Assembly: GCA_003255065.1 (NCBI GenBank)
Contig: QAOA01002524.1
Span: 163,425-227,424 of the forward strand
DNA from: Cercis canadensis
Lineage: Eukaryota; Streptophyta; Magnoliopsida; Fabales; Fabaceae
Reading direction: 5' to 3'
Length of the DNA stretch: 64,000 bases
In this document: one piece after another, positions 1 to 10,244 of the stretch
How the letters are laid out: the number at the start of each line of letters is the position of its first letter
How positions within the stretch are numbered: position 1 is the stretch's first letter
The notes under the pieces: model-generated
Seen by the model: the letters and a program-made list of their open reading frames with translations, nothing else
Database searches by the model: none
What the model was told of the DNA's origin: nothing
Translations under genes and position numbers: made by a program

Positions 1-740
1 GTCTCACTCTCTTTCTTGAACATTCTCTGAAGTCCAAATCTGTTAAGAATGATATCGGTATTAAAGCTATATTGCTTTAAGAAAGACTCAGCAAGTCCCC
101 TCCACCCTTTTACTTGTACTTTGTCAAGATGAAGGAACCAACGAAGGGCAGCCCCAGATAGGCTATGTTGAAAACAATGAACCATTAATTTTTCATTGTT
201 CACATGGGTAGCCATACTTCTTGTGTACATAGTTAAACGGATCATTGGATCTCCTTTGCCATCATACTTTTCAAAATCAAGGACTTTAAATTTTGGAAGG
301 ATAAAAACATTAGAGAATATGCATAGATCTTCAACATCCACCCTTCCAAACTTGTTTGTACCTTCAATGGCTTGAACTTTCTCTTCCAGCAACTCCATTT
401 TACTAGCCATCTTTGTTTGCTTAGTATCTTCTTTCACTTTATCATCTCCGCCTTCATTATCGGACACATGGTAGTAAACTGTTTTGGATTTGACTGAAAT
501 GCCTTCATGTGGATCAGAAGTGGAGGGTGGAGTAGGAGCTTTCATTTTTGGATCATCAGAAGATGAAAGAGAAGGATTAGCCCCATCAAGTATTGGAGGG
601 GTAGGAGTTTCAACTAGGGTTTTGTCCTCTGTCAACTTCTTTAGCAAATCAAGGATTTGGCCAACATTTCCTTCCAAAGTTTCAATTCTCTTCTCCAAAG
701 AATTGGGATTGGGGTTTTCAGTCCCCTGAGGTTCAACCAT
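1..740 (-). CDS. Retrotransposon Gag, N-terminal part (open reading frame cut by window edge)
   Basis: The reading frame runs from an ATG at 740 to the left edge without a stop, giving at least 246 codons. The start MVEPQGTENPNPN is followed by a coiled region (EKRIETLEGNVGQILDLL), a Pro/Ser-rich linker, and the start of a Retrotrans_gag domain (HSLSGAALRWFLHLD). It lacks both the TAG five codons in and the later TAA that break the plus-strand copy at 10245-11826, so this copy keeps the ancestral open frame over the shared stretch. Gag would form the virus-like particle of the retroelement. The rest, including any zinc knuckle, lies outside the window. Confidence 0.75.
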   Translation of the reverse strand, partial: MVEPQGTENPNPNSLEKRIETLEGNVGQILDLLKKLTEDKTLVETPTPPILDGANPSLSSSDDPKMKAPTPPSTSDPHEGISVKSKTVYYHVSDNEGGDDKVKEDTKQTKMASKMELLEEKVQAIEGTNKFGRVDVEDLCIFSNVFILPKFKVLDFEKYDGKGDPMIRLTMYTRSMATHVNNEKLMVHCFQHSLSGAALRWFLHLDKVQVKGWRGLAESFLKQYSFNTDIILNRFGLQRMFKKESE

Positions 741-1220
741 ATTTTGTGATGAAACAGAAGCTTGAAGGTGAACTCGAGATCGAGTGAAAATTGGACTTCG
801 AGTAAAAGGCCTTTCAGTATCTTCTTGATACGACGCAATGGTGCCTTAATAATTTCAGAAAGCAAGAATGAATATGAGATATAAATGGATCAAAAAGTGT
901 GTGTTTTATAAAATGGACCAAAATAATAAAAAAAATGAGATAATAAAAGTGAAAAAGGGAAATAAATAAAAGTTTTAAATGAATAAATTAATGCCTATGA
1001 TGTATATGCCAATACAGGTATAAGACGTGAAATGAAATTTTTTTAAAATTGATATGGATGAATAAGGATGAAGGAAAGTAAAGTTCATGAACAAAGATAA
1101 GACGCACTAAATGAATATGATTGAAAGAATGAGGAATTAAAAACAAGCCCCCAAGCTTGTCAAATATGCATGAATTGGGTCAAATCTTAACCTAAAAGAT
1201 GAAAGGTTCCAAAGTGTTCT

Positions 1221-2490
1221 TACTATCACCCACATACACAGACCAAAGAAAAAAAATAATTCATAAGAAAAAGAAAAAGAGGCTGAATACATAGATAGAG
1301 AGGGAGAATTGAAACTCTTAAGCAAAAGAGAAAAGAAACATAAATAGACAACATACAACAGACATTTGAAGAGACCGATGAGAAGCAATTTTGGGAAAGT
1401 AGAGCAATTCTAAAAAGGGGCACACCACAATATAGCAAGCAAAGGGACTCCAAGCTCAAGTAGGCACAACGAGAATCTCATCCATAGGTACACCACCAAC
1501 ACTAATTTTTCCTTTCTTGCTTCCTTCAGTATTTACACCCTCAGATAGAACACATATTCAGTACCCAATTTAGAGAGAGAAAGCAGAGACCCATAAGGAA
1601 TCAAAATGATGAAAAAAGAAATTTGGAAGAAAATAAAGAATTAAAGAGAAGTGATTTACCTTAACATTGTCAATTTGCAAAAAACACAGAGGTGGTATAT
1701 ATATAAATCCCCAATTTTAGAGAGGAAAACCGATTTTCTTAGAGAGAGAATAAAGGAAATTTTTTAGAGAAAGTGAAGTAGATGAGGGAGATCCTTACCT
1801 TAGCTACCAATGGTTGAGAAATGGAAACAAAATCCATGATTTTCCCCTTGGATCTCTCTCTCTCTCTCTCTTGCGTTCTTCTCCTTTCTTCTCTGCTTTC
1901 TATTTTCCTCTTGCGTATTTCAGTCTTCAAGAGTTGCTAATTCTTTTCATTTGTTTCTGTTTGCATTTTTCCCTTTTTATAAATATGTCATTTAAGCCTC
2001 ATTCTATGTGATTGGGTTTGTGTAATTCGTGGGCCTTTTTTTGCTGATTTGGGTGTGTTGTGATTGAGTTTGTGTAGTTAGACTTTGTGGGCCTAGTCAA
2101 GCTCTTGTTTTATTTATTCCCTTTGCTGCCATTTTTTTTAGGCTGGACCCTTAGGTTGGCTTTGGTTATATTTGTGTTTATTTGGACCTTTGTTTAGTGT
2201 GCGGGACGAAATGGCCAAACTATTGGCTAGCCCTTCTTTCATTTCCTTTGTTGATGGGTTTAAGTCTTGATGGGCCTCTTTGCTGATTTAGTGTCTTACT
2301 TTTGGGTTGTTATTTGGACCAAATTTGTGGGCCTTTATTTTGCTGGTTTACTGTGATAGCTTTTGGGTTGTGAATTTGTTTGGGTTTATTTATTTAACAT
2401 GATTTTTATTTCTTTGATGTTGATTTAGTAACTAGTTGGGTTAAAATAGAACTTGGCCCAAATATGTTTATTTGTTTGTTTTGGGTCATT
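1221..2490. other. Diverged LTR-like segment of copy A, no gene
   Basis: This stretch is rich in GA/CT runs and short ORFs, none convincing. Bases about 1560-1990 resemble 7846-8190 of the other element on the same strand of the window, although the two elements lie in opposite orientations. Read on the minus strand it has a TATA-like TTTATAAAAAGGG (about 1976-1988), and an ATG (about 1850) whose short frame ends at a donor-like AAG|GTAAG near 1798. This may be LTR promoter or 5' leader sequence. Confidence 0.4.
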
Positions 2491-2686
2491 TTAATTAATT
2501 TATTTATTTTATAATCTTTATTTATTATTTACTTATTGTTTTTTTATATTCTGAATAAATAATAATAATATTATTATTTTTTTGCATTTTTGTATTCTTT
2601 TTAAGTTATTATTATTGTAAGTATTTCAACATTTTTTTTTGTATTTGTTCTTTATAAGTTGACCAGGACAAAATTGGGTATCAACA

Positions 2687-3034
2687 AAGTTGATTATGAT
2701 GTTGGACCTAAAAATGATTCGAGTTTGTTTTCACAAGCCATGAGTGAAGTAAATTCCATACTATGGTATAATGTCGTGAAAGAGGAAATGAAATCTATTG
2801 CTAAGAACCAAGTCTGGGACCATGTCAAATTACTAAAAGAGGCATCCATTATAGGATGCAAAGTTGATTATGATGTTGGACCTAAAAATGATTCGAGTTT
2901 GTTTTCACAAGCCATGAGTGAAGTAAATTCCATACTATGGTATAATGTCGTGAAAGAGGAAATGAAATCTATTGCTAAGAACCAAGTCTGGGACCATGTC
3001 AAATTACTAAAAGAGGCATCCATTATAGGATGCA
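2687..3034 (+). repeat. 174-bp tandem duplication inside copia RT
   Basis: Bases 2687-2860 and 2861-3034 read as identical. Both begin AAGTTGATTATGATG and end ATTATAGGATGCA. The duplication keeps frame (58 codons). Copy 1 begins exactly at the junction with the LTR of element A. Confidence 0.9.
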
Positions 3035-3625
3035 AATGGGTCTATAAGACCAAGAAAGATTCGTCTAGTAATATTGAAAGGTATAAAGCAAGACTTGTGG
3101 CCAAAGGTTTCACTAAAAAGGAAGGCGTTCATTACCATGAAACCTTCTCTCCAGTTTCAAAGAGTAATTCATTTAGGATAATCATGGCCTTAATAGCTCA
3201 TCTTGATTTAGAGTTACATCAAATGGATGTGAAAACAACATTCCTAAATAGAGAACTTGAGGAAGAGGTATACATGCGCCAACCTAAAAGTTTTGAAAGT
3301 CAAAAGGGTAGTTGCACGGTTTACAAATTAAAGAATTTCATATATGGACTAAAGCAAGCATCCCGCCAATGGTATACAAAGTTTCACAACATTGTTCTCT
3401 CTTATGGTTTTGTAGAGAATATTGTTGATAAATGCATATACCTTAAAATTAGTGAGAGCAAATTTATATGCTTAGTCCTATATGTTGATGATATTTTACT
3501 TGTAAGTAGTGATCTTGGGCATTTGCGAGAGACTAAGCTATTTCTTTGTTAAGACTTTGAAATGAAGGATATGGGTGAAGCCTCTTATGTCATTGGCATA
3601 GAGATTCATAGTGATAGATCCCTAA

Positions 3626-5990
3626 GGTGGTGTTTGGTACCTAGCATATTTTAAGATTCCTAGGAAAGTAAAGTGGAGATAAAAGTTTCCTATGTTTGAT
3701 AGAAGAGATAAAAAGTTATTCCTGGGAATGAGAGATGCCGGGGAAAGAAAATTTGTGAATGAAACTTCAAAATTTCATTCCCATATGTAAGGGTGGGAAA
3801 GTTACATTTCGGTGGGAATGGGAAAGTTTTAGCTTGTAAAATGACTCAATTACCCCCAAAGAGAAGCTCTTCTGCCTCACGCTCGAAACCTGTATTGCTG
3901 TGTTCTCCCTCTGCCTTCTGCATCTTCTCCCTCAACAGCTCTCTGCGTCTGGCGTCTCTGTGCCTTCTTGCTGGTAAGATTCTTCTTCTATCTTCATTCT
4001 CCTTCACTTTGTGTGTTATTACTGGTATAAATTATTTATTGAATGGTTCCCATAGGGTTTTACCATCGGTGACCAAGACGTGTGGAAGGCTTCACTTTGT
4101 AGCACTTGCTTCAACTTCTCAACGTTTATTTTTCCACAAAGAATCAAATTCAAATCCTTTGCTCATCAAATTGCTTCAGGTGCCCAAATCCACGCTGGAT
4201 GAGCAAATGTGTGCCCTCAAAAGCTCGGAATTTTATTGGGAATTTCTGGTTACTTCTCTGCAATCTTCTTCTTCTGAGAAAGCTCGACTGGTAACGTCAT
4301 CTCTCTTCATTTGCCTCACTTGGTAATTTTATCAATTTTGGCTTTTTCTCTGCTCTTTTTTGGTGTGAGGCGAAACAAATATTAAGGAGGGGCTTCAATT
4401 TTGGTTTGGATGAAAAATTGTTAAGATGAACTCATAATCTGATATTATTAGCTGGTTACTTTAAACTTACTGCAATTTGACAATTCCCGCACCAGATTTT
4501 GTATTCTTGTGGAGAATAGTCGTTTTCACAATTTTGTGATGAATCTTTATATAGAATGTAGCTTCAGTTTCTCAATTATCTCACCAATTTTTCTCTCTAG
4601 ATTTCCGATAGAAATTCTGACTATTAAATTGAATGGTTAGGTTTTGGAATAGATTTTGGACAAAGTGCTTAAAGAAAAGGAAAGAGACTGTAGTCTTTTC
4701 TCTGAACTGATCTCTCTCTGTGGAAAGCTTCACAATGTGCTACTAGTAATGCAAGTCTTTACTTCTATGGAAGCCAATGGAGTTAAACCCACTTCCCTGG
4801 TTTTCAATTCCCTTATAAATACTTGCTTGTTTTCAAATAATATTGTTACTGCATTTAGCTTATTTGAGATGATGGAGAGGTCAGATAGCTATAAGCCTGA
4901 CTTTCACACTTATAATATCTTTATTTCAGCATTTTCCAAGTCAGGGAATGTTGATGCCATGTTAACTTGGTACTCGGCTAAAAAGGCTGCGGGACTTAGT
5001 CTTGATCTTCAAACATTTGAATCCCTTATATCGGGTTGTGTTAAATCAGGAAATTTTGAGACTACTGATAGAATCTATGAAGAAATAATGGTTTCTGGAA
5101 TTATACCTAGTATAACTTTTGGACAAGATCTTGTGCACTGTCTTCTTTTCTTTTTGGTTTCACTTTGCTTAATTATATTCTTACTTTGAAACTTGTTATT
5201 ACAGGCACATTTGTGAAAGTGGTAATAGCCAGCCTTCTTTCCTCTTCTCTATTTTATTGACACTGTTGTTTCAATTGGGATTAGGATCATAATTCTGATT
5301 TTCAATTGTTTGCATAGCATATATATGAGCTGAATTGGATGAACCTTAGTTTTTTTTTCTCTTCTTTTCTATTTTTTTTTTTATGTTGTGTGGTGTTTTA
5401 TGTTGTCTATTTGCATATGCTGCTTCCTCTCATAGTAGTTTAAATTTATTTCTTGTATTTTTCTCTTATGTTTAGTATTATTTTTTTGTTATACCAGGTA
5501 TTTATTTGGCTTAGCGAATCATGGATCAATTGCAAAATACATGGAAGATGAAGATTATTGCAATTTTAGTTTTTTTTGGGGTTCATGTTTTGCACCATTG
5601 TATAATAACAATGGTTTGATGTATATGTGATAATATCAATGTAATAATTGAGATGTATCTTTGTACATTTTGGAATTATTTATAATGTTGAAAGCTTTTT
5701 TGCTCTCATGAATCATTAATTTGTAGGTACATATTGTGTTATTTTACTTATTTTCTTTTATATTAATTAAGGGTATTTTTGGAAAAGTTGATTACATTCC
5801 TGGGAATATTTTACTTGAACCAAACATGGGAATACAATTTTGTTGGGAATGCACCATAATATTCCCAAGAAAGTTAAGTGATAACCAAACATGGGAATAT
5901 TAACTTTCTTAGTAATCTCATTCCTAGGAATCCTATTCCCAGGAAAGTAAAGATTCCTAGGCAAGTGGATTGTTGATACCAAACACCACC
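3626..5990 (+). mobile_element. PIF/Harbinger-type DNA transposon carrying PPR gene exons (Pack-type)
   Basis: The element is 2365 bp. Its terminal inverted repeats are perfect over 14 bp: GGTGGTGTTTGGTA at 3626 and TACCAAACACCACC ending at 5990. It is flanked by a TAA duplication (3623-3625 and 5991-5993). Removing it and one TAA rejoins the copia RT frame (DRSL|RTIG), which proves insertion. Subterminal sequence is repetitive (GATTCCTAGGAAAGTAAAG near both ends). The inside has no transposase. It contains exons and introns of a pentatricopeptide-repeat gene. Its right 430 bp (5560-5990) match the end of the coding PIF/Harbinger element at 57964-58380 in reverse orientation. Terminal repeats and a TWA target site are the hallmark of PIF/Harbinger. 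Confidence 0.9.
4056..5189 (+). pseudogene. Captured pentatricopeptide-repeat (PPR) gene fragment
   Basis: An exon from an AG acceptor at 4055 to a GT donor at 4291 reads VPKSTLDEQMCALKSSEFYW and on to SSSSEKARL. A candidate intron (4291-4652, ending TAG) joins in frame to ILDKVLKEKERDC at 4653. The second exon has about four 35-residue P-class PPR motifs, including FSELISLCGKLHNVLLVMQV, FNSLINTCLFSNNIVTAFSL, YNIFISAFSKSGNVDAMLTW and FESLISGCVKSGNFETTDRI. The last PPR ends in VSGIIPS near 5112, probably at an intron. PPR proteins normally bind organellar RNA in a modular way. This copy is truncated (no C-terminus, few repeats) and lies wholly inside a PIF/Harbinger-type element, so it is a transduplicated fragment. 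I cannot name the parent gene. A 5' leader-like piece with its own GT-AG intron (about 3971-4055) precedes it. Confidence 0.8.
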
Positions 5991-7193
5991 TAAGAACAAT
6001 AGGACTATCTCATAAAGCCTACATTGAAAAGGTTCTGAAAAGATTTAGGATGAAAGATTATTCATCTATAGCTACACTTATAGTCAAAGGGGACAAATTC
6101 AATCAGTTTTAGTGTCCTCATAATCCATTGAAAGTGAAACAAATTGAAAGCATTCCCTATGCTTCAGTAGTAAGGAGCTTTATGTATGCACACGTCTGCA
6201 TTAGACCTGACATTGTCTTTGCAGTAGGAATGTTAGGTAGATATCAAAGTAACCTTAGTATGAAGCATTGGAAAGCTGCTAAAGGGTTATGAGATATCTT
6301 CAAGGAACCAAGGTCTACATATTGACATACAAGTATTTCGATCATTTGGAAGTGATTGAATATTCAAATTCCGATTATGGTGGATATGTAGACTCTTTAA
6401 GGTCTACTTCAGGATACATCTTTCTCTTAGCTAGAGGTGATGTATCCTAGGAAAGTAAAAAACAAGGTCAAGTTACATCATCCACAATGGAAGTTGAATT
6501 TATTGTATGCTATGAAGCTACATCACAACCAATATGGTTAAAGAATTTCATATTTGACCTAAAAATTGTTGTTTCCATTGAAAGGCCACCAAAGATTTAT
6601 TGTGATAATTCGGCCATAGTATTCTTTGCAAAGAATAACAAGATTGGAGGACGAACCAAGCATATCAAAATTGAGTACTTAATGATCAAAGATAAGGTCA
6701 AGGATCGAATTATTGTTATTGAGCATATAAGCCATAAATTAATGATTGTTGATTCTTTGACTAAAGGCATGCCGGCTAAAGAGTTCAAGGATCATGTGAA
6801 TCATATGGGACTTGCTAGCTTAAATTAGACAATTTATTTTTCCTTGACATCTTTGGTTATTGTATTTATTTATTATAGACATAAAGTTTATCTGTACATT
6901 AAGATTTTCATGAATAAATTTTGATTTGTTTGAATCAATAAAGTTGGATCTTGAATGAGCTCAAAATGAGTCATTCATATAGTTAGATCCTTATTTGAAA
7001 GTAATCAAACATTGTAATACATGAAAGGAAGTTTTCGCTATATTAAGCATAACTATCATGATTCATGCATTGAGAATTTTAAATGAGTATTTTGCCATAA
7101 CTAATTAAAGTGAAATAAAGCAAATTTGGCCGAGCTAAGGTTTGTCATAAAAAATGGATTATCTAATAAAGCCATATGGGCCAAGTGGGAAAA

Positions 7194-7255
7194 TGTTAGC
7201 CACGTCTCATGTTTGAGACTAAGGTGGCCCACTAATAAAGATAATTTATTTATCA
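7194..7255 (+). repeat. Copia 3' LTR, first part
   Basis: It begins TGTTAGCCACGTC directly after the polypurine-like tract GGGCCAAGTGGGAAAA. It is interrupted after TATCA (7251-7255) by the gag-only element and continues at 15877. Confidence 0.6.
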
Positions 7256-9370
7256 TGTTGATACCCAATTTTGTTCTAATCAGCTTATAAAGAACAAATA
7301 CAAAAAATAAAGTGTTTGAAATACTTACAATAATAATAACTTAAAGAATACAAAAATACAAAAAAAATTATTATTATTATTAAAAAAGAATAGTAATAAA
7401 TAAATAAATAAAAAGCAAAGAAGAAATGAGTGCTCTGTGAGGCCATACGCAAGGCAGTAATCCGGTTGCTGTTCATCACTCCGGCACCACTCCTTCCAGC
7501 CATGCCTCTTGCAGCTTGAAAACAGGAAACAGGAAAATCACATCAGTGCAACTTGCACAATTCTTCAGCTATAAAGGGAGACATAGACCAAAGGAGGAAA
7601 GAGGAATTTTCGGGGAAGCAAAAAAGAGGACACAAAATAGCAACCAGAGGTAACACATAAGAGAAACTCCAAAAATTTTATCAGTGCAGGTATTAACACT
7701 ATCTCATCATTGTTTTCATGCTAATTTCTTCTCACGAATTTAATTAAAAAAAAGGAAAATTATTTGCTATTTGTTTTCATTTTTGTTTTCGGGCAACAAG
7801 GGGTTGGGACCGTCAATGGTACTGGCTCCACCCCATTCCCATTAGCACCCAATCTAGAGAGAGAAACACCACCAAACAGAGACACCACCATAGAGAAAAA
7901 TCAAGCCCCACCCCAATTTCTTAAATTTTTTAGAGAGAGGTATAAAGAAGTTTAAAGAAATAGAGAGTGAAATTTTTTACCTTTGTCACTGATTGTTGAG
8001 AAATAAAGCTGAGCCCATGAGATTTCTGTATTTTCTCCACCCTCTGCTTCTTGTTTTCTCCTCCATCGCCGCTCCCCCCTTCTCTGCTCCCCTTCTCAGG
8101 TTCTTGTTTCTTTCTTCTCCTTTTTCAATTTGTGTGTTTGACTTTTCAATGCACTATTTCCCTTTTTTCTTTTGTTTTTACTTTTTTTAATTGCTTTCAC
8201 TTAGAATGTCGGTCATGTGGCTGCCTTAGTCTTATTTTTTTTTTAATTACTTTTATTTTTATTCTCTTTTTCATTATCTTTTGTCATTATTGGATCAACC
8301 CATGAAGTGGGCCAAATTTCTCAAATTGCTCCATAGTTTCTTAATGTTTGCTTGTTATTGATGAGTTTAGACTTTAATAATTTGAATAAGTCTCTTTTGT
8401 TGTAGTTATTATTAGTTCATAGTTTAGCCCACTAAATTATTACTTTATTATTATTTTATTTATTTTATTAAAATGTTAACTTTGTTTATAAATAAAGTCA
8501 AAGCCCGACGACGGATTAAGTTGAGAAAGAATTGTGTCGACAATCTTTCTTAATTTTTCTGAGGTGAGAAATAATTTCTTGGTTGTGCCAGAGGTACTGA
8601 AATGGCCAATGAAATTTTTAATATTGCTTTGATTCCTTTAATTACTTTATTTTTGACATTTTACATTGCATCTTATTTTATTTTATCATTATTTCTGTTC
8701 ATGCTGGAATAAGATTACCGATGAGGGAATAATCAAATTTAGCCATAATGATGGCGATACTTTGACATTCCGGAGGTGAAAAGTGTCACTTTAGTCTTTC
8801 CAGATGTACTGGTGGACTTAAAGATAGATCTCTGATAAAAATCTTTTACTACAAATCTCGAACTCGTTTCTTTTAACAAGCACGATAAATTGCATTTTCG
8901 CACATTTCGCAATTATCATTTCAATTATCAAAATGTTAAAACATTGCCTATGACGGAATAAATTAGGAGATGATTGCAATAACAATCACTGTCTCTACCC
9001 AATAGTCTTGAAACATATTTTTTAAGTTTTACTAGAGGTACTGGTAGGATTTAATAACACATTAATCTATTTTAATGATCAATTTTATTCAACCATTTTT
9101 TAGATGACATAAAATTAAATTGGTAACCATTCTTTAGAACGGACGTCGTAGGGTGCTAACACCTTCCCTACACATAACCAACTCTCTTACCCAAATTCTG
9201 ATAACGTAGACCAAACTTGTTTTATAGGCATCCAATCATGCCTTAAATTGATTGGTGGCGACTCTATTAATTTTTTTCAATTATTTTCTTTTAATTGAAA
9301 AACTATACAATTTTAGATAATTATTTTCGCCACCTCGCGTCGTTGCACTCTCGAAAAGGACGTTGCGACA
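7256..9370 (+). repeat. 5' LTR of copy B
   Basis: The LTR is 2115 bp, starting TGTTGATACCCAATT and ending ACGTTGCGACA. A TATA-like CTATAAAGGGAGAC occurs at about 7570 and is a plausible core promoter. The segment 7840-8190 contains GA-rich and CT-rich runs that resemble copy A in the opposite relative orientation. It matches 13766-15871 almost throughout. Confidence 0.92.
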
Positions 9371-9373
9371 GCT

Positions 9374-9391
9374 TGGCGACTCCACTGGGGA
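9374..9391 (+). promoter_or_regulatory. Primer-binding site of copy B
   Basis: TGGCGACTCCACTGGGGA begins 3 bases after the LTR end. It is the complement of a tRNA 3' end finishing GTCGCCA. Ogre/Tat elements are known to use tRNA-Arg; the exact tRNA is inferred. Confidence 0.75.
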
Positions 9392-10244
9392 TTTAAGAGC
9401 TAAGCCGTTCAAATTTAATTTTACGTCATCTAATTGTTGAATTTTCATCCTTTCTTTTGTGTATCTTTATATTGCATATATATCGTTTGAATTTATTTTC
9501 CTTATTATATTATTGTAATTTATATGATGCTTTATTTAATGTTATTTTGTGTATTCTCATGCATCTTTGCACACACAAACCTTTTATCCGGTTTTCACTT
9601 TTCTCTTTAGGATTAGATTTGGGCGTAAAGTAACAATATCTTGAGAGACCATCGGTTTCCGTATAGGCTTGTGAAACACTCCCGACCAAGTTGTATCTTT
9701 TCCATTTGTAACCTGTCATGGGTGAGGATTAGGGACCTTACTAACCCAAGTGTGGGTGATAGTAAGAACAATTTGGAACTTTTCATATTTTAGGTTAAAA
9801 TTTGACCCAATTCATGCATATTTGGCAAATTTGGGGGCTTGTTTGGTTCTTCATTCTTTTAATCATATTCATTTAGTGCATCTTATCTTTGTTCATGAAC
9901 TTTATTTCCTTCATCCTCATTCATCCATTTCAATTTTAAACATTTTCACTTCACGTCCTATACTCGCATTTTACATATACGTCGTAGGTATTAAGTTCTT
10001 CATTTAAACTTTTATTTATTTTCCTTTTTCACTTTTATTGTCTCATTTTTATTTATTTATTTATTTTGGTCCATTTTATAAAATACACACTTTTGATCCA
10101 TTTATATATCATATTCATTCTTGCTTTTGAAATTATTAAGGCACCATTGCGTCGTATCGAGAGGATATTGAAAGACCTTTTACTCGAAGTCCAATTTTTA
10201 CTCGTTCTCGAGTTCACTTTCAAGCTTCTGTTTCATCACAAAAT

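Larger units (their letters stand above)
1..2686 (-). mobile_element. Gag-only LTR retrotransposon, copy A, partial (minus strand)
   Basis: Bases 1-1220 are the reverse complement of the gag and leader of the complete element at 7256-15871 (matching its 9745-10983). Bases about 2490-2686 are the reverse complement of the first 150-200 bp of that element's LTR, ending in the LTR terminus TATCAACA at 2679-2686. The LTR tail and primer-binding site expected between them are absent. The middle (about 1221-2490) is diverged LTR-like sequence, and part of it (about 1480-2010) resembles the other copy in the opposite relative orientation. The element runs off the left edge. It abuts copia RT sequence at 2687, so it probably inserted into the copia element. 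Family assignment (Ogre/Tat-like Ty3/gypsy, TR-GAG type) follows from the complete copy. Confidence 0.75.
2687..6828 (+). pseudogene. Ty1/copia Pol remnant: reverse transcriptase and RNase H
   Basis: The first block reads through the copia RT_2 signature: GCKWVYKTKKD, RYKARLVAKGFTKKEGVHY, ETFSPVSK, QMDVKTTFLNRELEEEVYM, YGLKQASRQWY and the catalytic YVDDILL. A 174-bp direct duplication (2687-2860 = 2861-3034) repeats 58 residues in frame. A stop follows at 3550, then the frame continues DFEMKDMGEASYVIGIEIHSD up to 3625, where a PIF/Harbinger-type element splits it. It resumes at 5994 (RTIGLSHKAYIEKVL) and carries stops near 6110 and 6447 and a frameshift near 6285. The RNase H part at 6487-6828 has EVEFI, IYCDNSAIVFFAKN, RTKHIKIEY and the usual C-terminal LTKGMPAKEFKDHV. 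It is non-functional because of the stops and the insertion. Confidence 0.9.
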
